From the NCBI GenBank assembly GCA_945875935.1, contig CAMCNE010000177.1, positions 1 to 18,031 on the forward strand: a stretch of DNA of 18,031 nucleotides. The letters run 5' to 3'. Position 1 is the first letter of the stretch, and the number at the start of each line of letters is the position of its first letter. The stretch comes from Bordetella parapertussis. GTDB lineage: Bacteria > Pseudomonadota > Gammaproteobacteria > Burkholderiales > Burkholderiaceae_C. Both the position numbers and the translations under genes were made by a program. Below, piece after piece: positions 1-5,929 of this stretch. The notes beneath the pieces are model-generated. The model saw only the letters and a list, made by a program, of their open reading frames with translations, was not told the DNA's origin and made no database searches.

Positions 1-291
1 GGCAGCTCGCGTGATATCTCGGTGCCGGTTGACCATGTGATCGCCATTTATGCCCGTGAAAATGGGCAAGGCATGGCGTTTCCAGTGCCGAGCGAGTCGG
101 CGCCGGCCGGCGTGAGCTCAGCCGACAAGCCACAGCCGGCGGCACGTACGGATCGGGGTGTTTCCGTGCTGCGCTTGGCTGCCGATACCGAAAGCTCTGC
201 TTTGCAGCCGGGCAGTGTGGACGCTGGTGATCAAGAGCCCCCGGATCCCGTACCACCGAGCGGGCGGCCAGCATTGAAGCGCGTCAAGTGA
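1..291 (+). CDS. sspB: SspB, ClpXP protease specificity-enhancing factor (3' part)
   Basis: The reading frame is open from the first base and ends at TGA 289-291. SspB is a cytoplasmic adaptor that binds ssrA-tagged proteins released from stalled ribosomes and delivers them to ClpXP. The visible part holds the end of the folded substrate-binding domain (PVDHVIAIYARENGQGMAFP, a highly conserved SspB stretch) and then a long Pro/Ala/Ser-rich linker. It finishes in a short basic tail (RPALKRVK), in the position of the ClpX-docking peptide. The N-terminal part lies left of the window. The gene belongs to the host chromosome and lies just upstream of the tRNA used as integration site. The identification rests on family knowledge of the conserved stretch and the tail layout. 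Confidence 0.88.
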   Translation, partial: GSSRDISVPVDHVIAIYARENGQGMAFPVPSESAPAGVSSADKPQPAARTDRGVSVLRLAADTESSALQPGSVDAGDQEPPDPVPPSGRPALKRVK

Positions 292-334
292 CTGCCTGGG
301 TCGTCTGAAAGGCGGCCACTAAAATTCGTCGATT

Positions 335-410
335 GCCCTTGTAGCTCAGTTGGTAGAGCAGCGGTTTTGTAAACCGAAGGTCGCGGGTTCGATTCCTGCC
401 GGGGGCACCA
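335..410 (+). tRNA. tRNA-Thr (anticodon UGU)
   Basis: A full cloverleaf can be drawn. The acceptor strand GCCCTTG pairs with CGGGGGC (two G-U pairs), followed by A and an encoded CCA at 408-410. The D arm is AGCTCAGTTGGTAGAGCA, the anticodon loop TTTGTAA gives anticodon TGT, and the T arm is GCGGG-TTCGATT-CCTGC. The gene is intact although it is the attachment site, because the element supplies an equivalent 3' end after integration. It is co-directional with sspB and about 40 bp downstream of it. Confidence 0.97.
388..410 (+). other. attL: tRNA-Thr 3'-end attachment core
   Basis: The T-loop to CCA segment of the tRNA gene is repeated directly at 17590-17611. The identical core is TTCGATTCCTGCCGGGG (388-404), followed by one extra G and then CACCA. 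A P4-type integrase gene begins 170 bp downstream, the usual arrangement for an element inserted at a tRNA 3' end. The two copies define an element of about 17.2 kb. That attL is the tRNA side is seen directly; which copy is ancestral is inferred. Confidence 0.92.
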
Positions 411-520
411 TTTCAAAGGCGCACGACGTCGCAGACCGACGCTAAAGTCGCTCTCTCCCTAGGTAAGTCAACCACTTAGGGTCTCACGTTGCCGCTCGTA
501 GGGGCTGGACACCGTGACTC

Positions 521-574
521 GGATCGGGGAACATGGCGGGGAACAAACAGCCAGAACCGGGGTAACCGGGGAAC
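521..574 (+). repeat. Left cluster of CGGGGAAC repeats (candidate integrase arm sites)
   Basis: CGGGGAAC occurs at 525-532, 537-544 and 567-574, with a variant CGGGGTAAC at 558-566. The 13-mer GGATCGGGGAACA (521-533) recurs exactly at 17512-17524 near attR, in the same orientation. Short direct repeats on both sides of the attachment core are typical of arm-type sites bound by the N-terminal domain of tyrosine integrases, or of excisionase sites. That role is inferred. The cluster lies immediately before the integrase start, so bound protein could also repress int. Confidence 0.6.
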
Positions 575-578
575 GCCC

Positions 579-1766
579 ATGCTGACCGACGCCGACTGCC
601 GTAACGCAACCTGCCCACCAGACAAGAAGCGCCACCGCCTGACCGACGCTCAGGGGCTATACCTTGAGGTGACGCCCAACGGGTCGAAGCGCTGGTTCTG
701 GAAGTTCTACCCCGACGGTAAGGAGTCGCGCCTGGCATTGGGGCGCTACCCAACGGTGACGCTCAAAAAGGCCCGAGAGGCGAGGGACAAGGCGAGGGAA
801 GACCACAAGGGCGGGGCTAACCCAGTGCAGCAGCGCAGGGCTGCCAAGCTGGCCAACAGAGCCGCCAGCGGAATCACCTTCGAGGCCGTGGCGCGTGAGC
901 TGCACGAGACCAAGGCCAGCGGTTGGAGCGCGACCTACGCCACCCGCTGGCTAGAGCGCATGGAGAAGGACTTGTTCCCCTACATCGGCGCGCAGCCGTT
1001 GCGAGACATCACCGCGCCCGTGCTGCTGGACGCCCTGCGCCGGGTAGAGCGGCGCGGGGTGACCGAGACGGCCCACAAGCTGAAGCAGACCGCCGGGGCG
1101 GTGTTCCGTTACGGCATCCAGACGGGCCGATGCGACCGCAACCCGGCGCCTGACCTGCTTGGCGCTCTGAAGCCGCTCATGGTGACGCACATGGCCGCGC
1201 TGCTGGACCCCAAGCAGGTGGGCGAACTCATGCGCGACATCGACGCCTACTCAGGCCAGCCCACCACACGGGCCGCGCTGCTGCTGTCGGCCCTGACGCT
1301 CCAACGCCCAGGGAACATCCGGGAGATGGAGTGGATCGAGGTCGGCGAGGACACGTGGGCCATACCGTCGGCGAAGATGAAGCGCAGGCTGCACGACAAA
1401 ACCAACGGGCGACCACACCTAGTGCCGCTGGCACCGCAGGCCCTAGCCGTGATGGAGGAGATTCGGCCACTGACGGGGCACAGCCGCTATGTCTTGGGGG
1501 TGAGCGAGAACACCGTCCGCGTCGCCCTGCGGCGCATGGGGTACGACATGACAGCCCACGGGTTCCGGGCGATGGCCCGCACGCTGATGGTCGAGCAACT
1601 GCCCGACGTGTCCGCTGAGGTGATCGAGGCGCAACTGGCGCACGTTAAGAGCGGCCCTCTGGGTGCAGCCTACGACAGAGCGGAGTACATGCAGCAGCGG
1701 CGGGAGATGATGACCCTCTGGGCTGACTACTTGGACCGACTGCGCGACGGCGCTGCAGCGGCCTGA
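579..1766 (+). CDS. int: P4-type site-specific tyrosine integrase
   Basis: This 395-aa enzyme would recombine the element's attP with the tRNA-Thr 3' end. Residues about 1-90 match the arm-DNA-binding domain of P4-like integrases (LTDAQGLYLEVTPNGSKRWFWKF, then LGRYPTVTLKKAREARDKAR). A core-binding domain follows at about 105-200. Catalytic residues are visible: Arg243 in TLQRPGNIREMEW, His327 and Arg330 in HGFRAMART, His355 in QLAHVKS and the candidate nucleophile Tyr365 in AAYDRAEY. The family is usually about 390-430 aa. ATG 579 was chosen because the conserved N-terminus begins right after it. A TTG start at 489 would add 30 unrelated residues across the repeat cluster. The gene points away from the tRNA into the element. 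Confidence 0.95.
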   Translation: MLTDADCRNATCPPDKKRHRLTDAQGLYLEVTPNGSKRWFWKFYPDGKESRLALGRYPTVTLKKAREARDKAREDHKGGANPVQQRRAAKLANRAASGITFEAVARELHETKASGWSATYATRWLERMEKDLFPYIGAQPLRDITAPVLLDALRRVERRGVTETAHKLKQTAGAVFRYGIQTGRCDRNPAPDLLGALKPLMVTHMAALLDPKQVGELMRDIDAYSGQPTTRAALLLSALTLQRPGNIREMEWIEVGEDTWAIPSAKMKRRLHDKTNGRPHLVPLAPQALAVMEEIRPLTGHSRYVLGVSENTVRVALRRMGYDMTAHGFRAMARTLMVEQLPDVSAEVIEAQLAHVKSGPLGAAYDRAEYMQQRREMMTLWADYLDRLRDGAAAA

Positions 1767-1782
1767 TGTCCGAAACTTATAC

Positions 1783-1809
1783 ATACTGTCAAAGATTAAT
1801 TGACAGTAT
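1783..1809. promoter_or_regulatory. Perfect 10-bp inverted repeat downstream of int
   Basis: ATACTGTCAA (1783-1792) and TTGACAGTAT (1800-1809) are perfect complements separated by 7 nt. No T-tract follows, so it is a weak candidate for an intrinsic terminator. The half-site motif TTGACAG occurs again at 1853-1859, overlapping the -35 box of the putative alpA promoter. A DNA-binding dyad (operator) is therefore at least as likely. The structure is seen directly; the function is inferred. Confidence 0.6.
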
Positions 1810-1852
1810 CTAGTGCTCCCTCTGGCGGGTGTTTTACCTGATGCGATAGCTG

Positions 1853-1881
1853 TTGACAGCCCCGGTCGGCGGGTTTACTAT
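1853..1881 (+). promoter_or_regulatory. Sigma70-type promoter for the alpA-primase region
   Basis: TTGACA (1853-1858) is followed after exactly 17 bp by TACTAT (1876-1881). The -35 box is perfect and the -10 box is close to consensus. Transcription would begin near 1888 and give a 5' leader of about 160 nt before the alpA-like start codon. This is the best promoter I can find in the left half of the element. Confidence 0.7.
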
Positions 1882-2003
1882 AAGGACAGATAGCGACCGA
1901 CGCTTTTAATATCGGCGCTCCAGTGAATGACCTCCCTAACCGCGCGGGACGGGTTTACTGAGAGTGAAGGCAAGGATTTAAGTGCGCGGATTCCGGAAAA
2001 ACC

Positions 2004-2045
2004 CGGAGTCCGTCGCCAGTCGGACTCCTGACCATAAGGACTCCG
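2004..2045 (+). promoter_or_regulatory. Mutually exclusive leader hairpins over the alpA ribosome-binding site
   Basis: GGAGTCCG (2005-2012) can pair perfectly with CGGACTCC (2021-2028). The overlapping CGGAGTCC (2004-2011) can pair perfectly with GGACTCCG (2038-2045). The second pairing covers part of the Shine-Dalgarno AAGGA (2036-2040) in front of the ATG at 2049, while the first leaves it free. This would suit translational control of the regulator gene. The pairing is directly visible; any switching is inferred. Confidence 0.5.
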
Positions 2046-2048
2046 ACT

Positions 2049-2306
2049 ATGAGTGCAACTGACGAATCACAAGCCCCCACTAAGAATCAATGGATAAGGC
2101 GCCCTCAACCGATTGACGCCGCGCTTGTGCCCGACGCGCTGCTGACGATGCAGAACGCATCGAAAGTGGCTGGGCTGTCTGAGGACACGCTCTACCGCAA
2201 GGCCAAGACCGACCCGAGCTTTCCCAAGCTCATCCGCATCGGTACGCGCTGCACCCGTATTCGCGCGGGTGACCTGACCGCTTGGCTTAATTCGCTCACA
2301 AAGTAA
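2049..2306 (+). CDS. AlpA-family helix-turn-helix regulator
   Basis: An 85-aa protein whose C-terminal half (about residues 32-82) is an AlpA/excisionase-type winged helix-turn-helix. It reads MQNASKVAGLSEDTLYRKAK, then FPKLIRIGTRCTRIRAGDLTAWLNSL, with the wing and the terminal recognition pattern typical of the family. The first 30 residues are a polar extension. AlpA proteins act in satellites and cryptic prophages as transcription activators or excisionases that control integration genes. Its position between int and the primase gene matches that role. AAGGA at 2036-2040 supports ATG 2049. It could serve as the element's recombination directionality factor, which cannot be decided from sequence. 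Confidence 0.85.
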   Translation: MSATDESQAPTKNQWIRRPQPIDAALVPDALLTMQNASKVAGLSEDTLYRKAKTDPSFPKLIRIGTRCTRIRAGDLTAWLNSLTK

Positions 2307-2307
2307 A

Positions 2308-2335
2308 TCGCCCGAGAGCGCGGACTCTCGGGCGA
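2308..2335. terminator. Strong hairpin after the alpA-like gene (possible terminator or attenuator)
   Basis: TCGCCCGAGAG (2308-2318) and CTCTCGGGCGA (2325-2335) form a perfect 11-bp stem with a 6-nt loop, starting just after the stop codon. No U-tract follows, so an intrinsic terminator is not proven. It could instead stabilise the upstream message or attenuate read-through into the primase gene. A second, wider dyad (ACCGGCA 2339-2345 and TGCCGGT 2364-2370) follows it. Confidence 0.5.
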
Positions 2336-2395
2336 CCCACCGGCAAACCACAACCAGATTTTATGCCGGTTGGTTACTCGCCGTCTACGCCCTTG

Positions 2396-2416
2396 GGTGT
2401 TTCCAAAAGGAACACC
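2396..2416 (+). promoter_or_regulatory. Hairpin enclosing the primase ribosome-binding site
   Basis: GGTGTTTCC (2396-2404) can pair with GGAACACC (2409-2416), with one bulged base and an AAAA loop. The right arm and loop contain the Shine-Dalgarno AAAAGGAA (2405-2412) for the ATG at 2419. Folding would hide the ribosome-binding site and lower primase translation. The fold is visible; the regulation is inferred. Confidence 0.45.
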
Positions 2417-2418
2417 AA

Positions 2419-4605
2419 ATGAATATTGACGCGATCCATGAGCGATGCCGGTCTAACTTCAACCCGCAGAACATACCCGCCGACCTAAAAGCCCTTAAAG
2501 GGTGGGTCGTATGGAAGGCGCGAGAGAGGAAAAAACCGGGCAAGTTCGACAAGGTACCTTACTACCCAGCGGGCTTACTTCGTAGCGGCGAACAGGGTAG
2601 CGAACGAGACAGAGCCCAGCTGGGGACATTCGAGCAGGCGCATAAAGCGTTCGAAGAAAACTCTCGGTATTCAGGGCTGGGGCTGGCCATGCTGCCCGAT
2701 TGGGGCCTCGTAGCCTTTGATGGTGACGGATGCGTGAGCGAGGCTGGCGAGATAGACGCAGACGTTGATGCGCTAACCAAGGGCACCTACGCAGAGGTCT
2801 CACCCTCAGGCAAGGGCATCAGGGCGTTCTACAAAGGCACCTACCAAAACGGGAGCAAGAACGGACGGGAGATTTATTCAACCAAGCAATTCGTCACCAT
2901 AACGGGCGCGGCACGAGACGACACACGAACGCTTCGGGCGTTGGAGGAGGTGAGGCCAACACTCGACGGGATATTCGCCATCGCAGAGGCACCAGGACGT
3001 CCGCTAGCACGGGGGAACAGCCAACTGCTGGACGACCTTAGGAGCGCGCTTGAGTTCTTGGACCCGGACCCTTACGACCAGTGGATAGCCGTGGGCATGG
3101 CGTTAAAGACAGTAGACGCCGCCAAGTTGTTTCACTGGTGGTCTGAGAAGTCGGACAAGTACAGCTTCGCCGACTGCCAGACCAAATGGGAGTCACTAAA
3201 GCCTACCAAAACGTCCTACAAGGCGATTTTTAAGCTGGCGCAGGGGTTGGGTTGGGTCAACCCGGCTTCGGGCGTCGAAGTCATCGCGGGGCGCACCGAC
3301 AACCAAGACCTTCTAGCCGAACTATTTGCCGAGCGGTACGAAGGCTCGTTTGCCTACGCGCACGACTACGGAGGGTGGCTGGAGTTCGACGGCAAACGGT
3401 GGCTCAAAGACCCAATCCACAAGGCGTTCGAGTACGCCCGCCAGTTGTGCCGACATCGTGGGGGCGGCAAGCAAGCGACCCGCGCCAGTTTCTTTAGCGG
3501 TGTCGAGCAAATCGCAAAGTGCGACCCTCGGCTTTCCTGCGCGAGTAGCGACTTCGACAGAGACACATACGAACTGAACACGCCATCCGGTGTGTATGAC
3601 CTACGAACTGGCGAAGTTAAACCTCACCACCCCGAGCAGCGGTTGACCAAGATAACCGCAGTCGCACCAACAGCATCACATGGCGGCGTGTTCCTCAAGG
3701 CGATTCGTGAGGTATGCGCGGGCGACGAAAGTCTGGTCCGCTTTCACCAGGTAAGCCTCGGTGCGATGCTCTCAGGGGCTAGAAAGGACCACTGGCTCAT
3801 TTACTGGTTCGGTACTGGCCGAAACGGCAAGAACTTGTTGGCCGATCTGGTCTTTTCCATCCTGGGCGAGTACGCGCACAAGCTCCCGTCGTCGGCGTTG
3901 ATGTCCAAGAAGTACGAGGCGCACCCGTCCGAACTAACAGGGCTGCGGGGCGTCCGACTGGCGCTGTCATCGGAAATCGAGGAGGGGAGTTTCTGGAACG
4001 AAGCAAGGCTGAAGGAGTTAACGGGGGATGAGTTCATCACCGCCCGATACATGGGAAAGGACGCCTTTACCTTCACCAAGTCTCACAAGCACTTGATCTT
4101 GGGGAACCACCGGCCACAGATCAAGACAGTAGATGAGGCGATCAAGAACCGTGTGCTGCTCGCCCCCTTCAATGTTTCCTTCGCAGGACGAGAGGACAGA
4201 GACCTACCCCAGAAGATTCGAGCAGAAGCGGGGTTTGTGCTGCACTGGCTGATCGAAGGTCACACGGCATGGATGGGCAACGGCCTGCCCAAATGCGAAG
4301 CGGTAGAACAAGCAACTAAGGACTACTTTGCCGTGCAGTCAACCATCGATATGTGGATCGACGAGTGCTGCCGCAAAGTAGACGAGAGACCCGCAGGGGG
4401 ATGGCGTACCGCGCGCGAGCTTCACGAAAACTACCAGCAATGGAAACGCGCCCGGGGGGAGAACCCTGTTTCGGAAACGCGCTTTGGTGAGTTCATGACG
4501 CGCAAATTTGAGAAAACCAAAAGCGAAAGAGGCCTTACCTACGTCGGCCTAGAACTCGTCCGGGCAGGGGGGGGAGGACTGGCCGCGCTCATGGCGGGGT
4601 CCTGA
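2419..4605 (+). CDS. P4-family primase-helicase (AEP prim-pol, PriCT-2, D5-type SF3 helicase)
   Basis: A 728-aa replication protein that would open the element's origin and prime DNA synthesis. The N-terminal archaeo-eukaryotic primase domain (about 25-170) shows the DxD metal motif at Asp101/Asp103 (FDGDG). It also shows the SPSGKGIR motif at 128-135, with Arg where many members have His, and a QFVTITG strand near 157-163. A PriCT-2 linker spans about 205-275. A D5_N-like region at about 310-420 leads into the SF3 helicase, with Walker A GTGRNGKN at 465-472 and a sensor/arginine region (KELTGDEFITARYMGKD, LGNHRP, IKNR) at about 530-590. Asn472 stands where Walker A usually has Ser/Thr. A basic C-terminal region follows. 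The iteron block lies directly after the stop codon. The arrangement resembles the P4 alpha protein and PICI replication modules. Confidence 0.92.
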   Translation: MNIDAIHERCRSNFNPQNIPADLKALKGWVVWKARERKKPGKFDKVPYYPAGLLRSGEQGSERDRAQLGTFEQAHKAFEENSRYSGLGLAMLPDWGLVAFDGDGCVSEAGEIDADVDALTKGTYAEVSPSGKGIRAFYKGTYQNGSKNGREIYSTKQFVTITGAARDDTRTLRALEEVRPTLDGIFAIAEAPGRPLARGNSQLLDDLRSALEFLDPDPYDQWIAVGMALKTVDAAKLFHWWSEKSDKYSFADCQTKWESLKPTKTSYKAIFKLAQGLGWVNPASGVEVIAGRTDNQDLLAELFAERYEGSFAYAHDYGGWLEFDGKRWLKDPIHKAFEYARQLCRHRGGGKQATRASFFSGVEQIAKCDPRLSCASSDFDRDTYELNTPSGVYDLRTGEVKPHHPEQRLTKITAVAPTASHGGVFLKAIREVCAGDESLVRFHQVSLGAMLSGARKDHWLIYWFGTGRNGKNLLADLVFSILGEYAHKLPSSALMSKKYEAHPSELTGLRGVRLALSSEIEEGSFWNEARLKELTGDEFITARYMGKDAFTFTKSHKHLILGNHRPQIKTVDEAIKNRVLLAPFNVSFAGREDRDLPQKIRAEAGFVLHWLIEGHTAWMGNGLPKCEAVEQATKDYFAVQSTIDMWIDECCRKVDERPAGGWRTARELHENYQQWKRARGENPVSETRFGEFMTRKFEKTKSERGLTYVGLELVRAGGGGLAALMAGS

Positions 4606-4612
4606 GACTGAC

Positions 4613-4697
4613 CTGCAGGGTCTGCAGGGTTGCCTATGCAGTTCTGGATTCACGTTTCTCATGAGGAATTTATTGGACAACCCTGCAGACCCTGCAG
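4613..4697. repeat. Inverted pair of tandem iterons, candidate replication origin
   Basis: The left arm (4613-4632) contains two tandem copies of CTGCAGGGT ending in TG. The right arm (4678-4697) is its perfect 20-bp reverse complement, CAACCCTGCAGACCCTGCAG. The 45 bp between them are AT-richer than the surroundings and include GAGGAATTTATTGGA. The block sits 8 bp after the primase-helicase stop codon. Satellite origins such as those of SaPIs and P4 use iterons bound by the element's own initiator, and SaPI origins flank an AT-rich segment just downstream of rep. The repeat is seen; origin function is inferred. A long-stem terminator is the main alternative. Confidence 0.6.
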
Positions 4698-4752
4698 CTA
4701 CCCCCTGCCCGACCCCCCAAACATGATTCCAAACCTCCGTTGGAGGAGACCA

Positions 4753-5250
4753 ATGACCGACGACGACCCCGAACTGCAAGAACTCGACCGCCGTATTGAG
4801 TCGGCCATCCGACGGATACCCGACCGCCTGAGCATCCGCGAGGACGTCCGGGCGGGGTGGGCCGACACCTTCGCCCAGGTTTTGGGCGGGACTCGCGAGC
4901 CCATGCGGCTGTTGCCCATCGCGCCGCACCTGCTGACCGACCCGGTGCTGATGCGCGTCCGCCGCGCCTTCGTGGTGCTGGATCACCCGACGACCGCTGG
5001 CGAGTTCAAGTGGGCGTTCAGGGCGGCTTTCTACGACTGCCCGCGCTGGTGGAGCCTGTACGAGAACCGCCACCCGCGCCTCATCGTCGCCCCGGACAAG
5101 GGCGAGACCCTATGGGTGTCCGACCTGCTCTCCCGTGTCGGCTATGGCTGGCATGGCCCCTTCGAAGCCCCGCCGACCTGGGAGGGGTCAAACCGCGTCG
5201 AGAACCCCGTCGCTGACGAGTGGTTCGCGCGTATCGGGAGGGGAACATGA
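4753..5250 (+). CDS. Unknown satellite protein coupled to terminase small subunit
   Basis: A 165-aa acidic-to-neutral protein of unrecognised family. ATG 4753 follows an excellent Shine-Dalgarno (GGAGGAG, 4742-4748). An in-frame ATG at 4633-4640 or further upstream would run across the iteron block and is unlikely. The protein starts with a charged, helical segment (TDDDPELQELDRRIESAIRRI). Its later part is rich in Trp and Pro (FKWAFRAAFYDCPRWWSLYENRHP, GYGWHGPFEAPPTWEGS). I see no signal peptide or membrane segment. Its stop codon overlaps the next start as ATGA, so it is translationally coupled to the terminase-like gene and may act in packaging or helper interference. That role is only contextual. 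Confidence 0.8.
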   Translation: MTDDDPELQELDRRIESAIRRIPDRLSIREDVRAGWADTFAQVLGGTREPMRLLPIAPHLLTDPVLMRVRRAFVVLDHPTTAGEFKWAFRAAFYDCPRWWSLYENRHPRLIVAPDKGETLWVSDLLSRVGYGWHGPFEAPPTWEGSNRVENPVADEWFARIGRGT

Positions 5251-5714
5251 GCCGGCCGCGCGTCTATGACCGTGAAAAGTTGTGGCCCGAACTGCTGCGG
5301 CTTATCGCCGACGAGGGCGAGAGCCTGCCCAGTGCGCTGGCGCGGCTACCAAGTCCACCAGCGCTCGATTGGGCTAAGGATTGCCTTCGATCCGACGCTG
5401 CGTTAGCCCGTCGTTACGCTGAGGCTCAAGCCGCGCGGGCCGACACCTTGGGCGAGCGGCTTATCAGCCTAGCCGACGCCCCGCTGCCGCCCGGGCTGCA
5501 AGGCGCTGAGTTGATGGCAGCCGTGCAAATGCGGCGGCTGCAAATCGACACGCGCAAGTTCGTCGCGGCCAAACTCAACCCTAAGAAGTGGGGCGAACGG
5601 ATGCAAGTCGAAGTTGAGGTCGACCAGCGAATCTCCATTACCGCAGCCTTGGAGGAGGCCGAACGGCGGGTCATCGACGTGGAGTGCCGCGAGCTTGGCT
5701 CAGCAACCAGTTGA
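5247..5714 (+). CDS. Phage terminase small-subunit-like protein
   Basis: A 155-aa protein with the layout of tailed-phage small terminases. An N-terminal DNA-recognition segment (about 8-60) runs through LPSALARLPSPPALDWAKDCLRSDAALARRYAEAQAARAD. A middle helical part has LISLAD (about 71-76), and then comes the family-typical stretch LQIDTRKFVAAKLNPKKWGERMQVEVE (about 95-125). Small terminases recognise pac or cos DNA and recruit the large ATPase-nuclease. No large terminase is present, so it would have to work with a helper phage's enzyme, as PICI TerS proteins do (inference). ATG 5247 overlaps the upstream stop by 4 bp and is preceded by GGGAGGGG. A GTG at 5220 would lie inside the upstream gene and was not chosen. 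Confidence 0.75.
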   Translation: MSRPRVYDREKLWPELLRLIADEGESLPSALARLPSPPALDWAKDCLRSDAALARRYAEAQAARADTLGERLISLADAPLPPGLQGAELMAAVQMRRLQIDTRKFVAAKLNPKKWGERMQVEVEVDQRISITAALEEAERRVIDVECRELGSATS

Positions 5715-5929
5715 GAAAAACGTCTCCCTCAAAAAATTTCGGCTCCCTTCTTGCGCCCGCTCGGCCGTCTTTAGCTACATCGTCAGCCCGGTAGACTTTG
5801 AGGAGGTTCAAACGAGCGTAGGTTCTTGTACACGGGATCGACGGCAGCCCACCTCACGAAATTTCGCGTTTTCTGCCAGCCACGCCTCACTCGATTCTGA
5901 GCAGTGGCCTAGAAAGAAGGAGAGCATCT

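Noticed and set aside
489..578. N-terminal extension of the integrase from a TTG codon
   Set aside because: It would translate the CGGGGAAC repeat cluster into unrelated residues; the conserved integrase N-terminus begins after ATG 579.
4630..4752. 41-codon upstream extension of the 165-aa protein
   Set aside because: It runs through the iteron block, has Pro/Cys-rich unlikely composition and lacks a ribosome-binding site, while ATG 4753 has GGAGGAG at good spacing.
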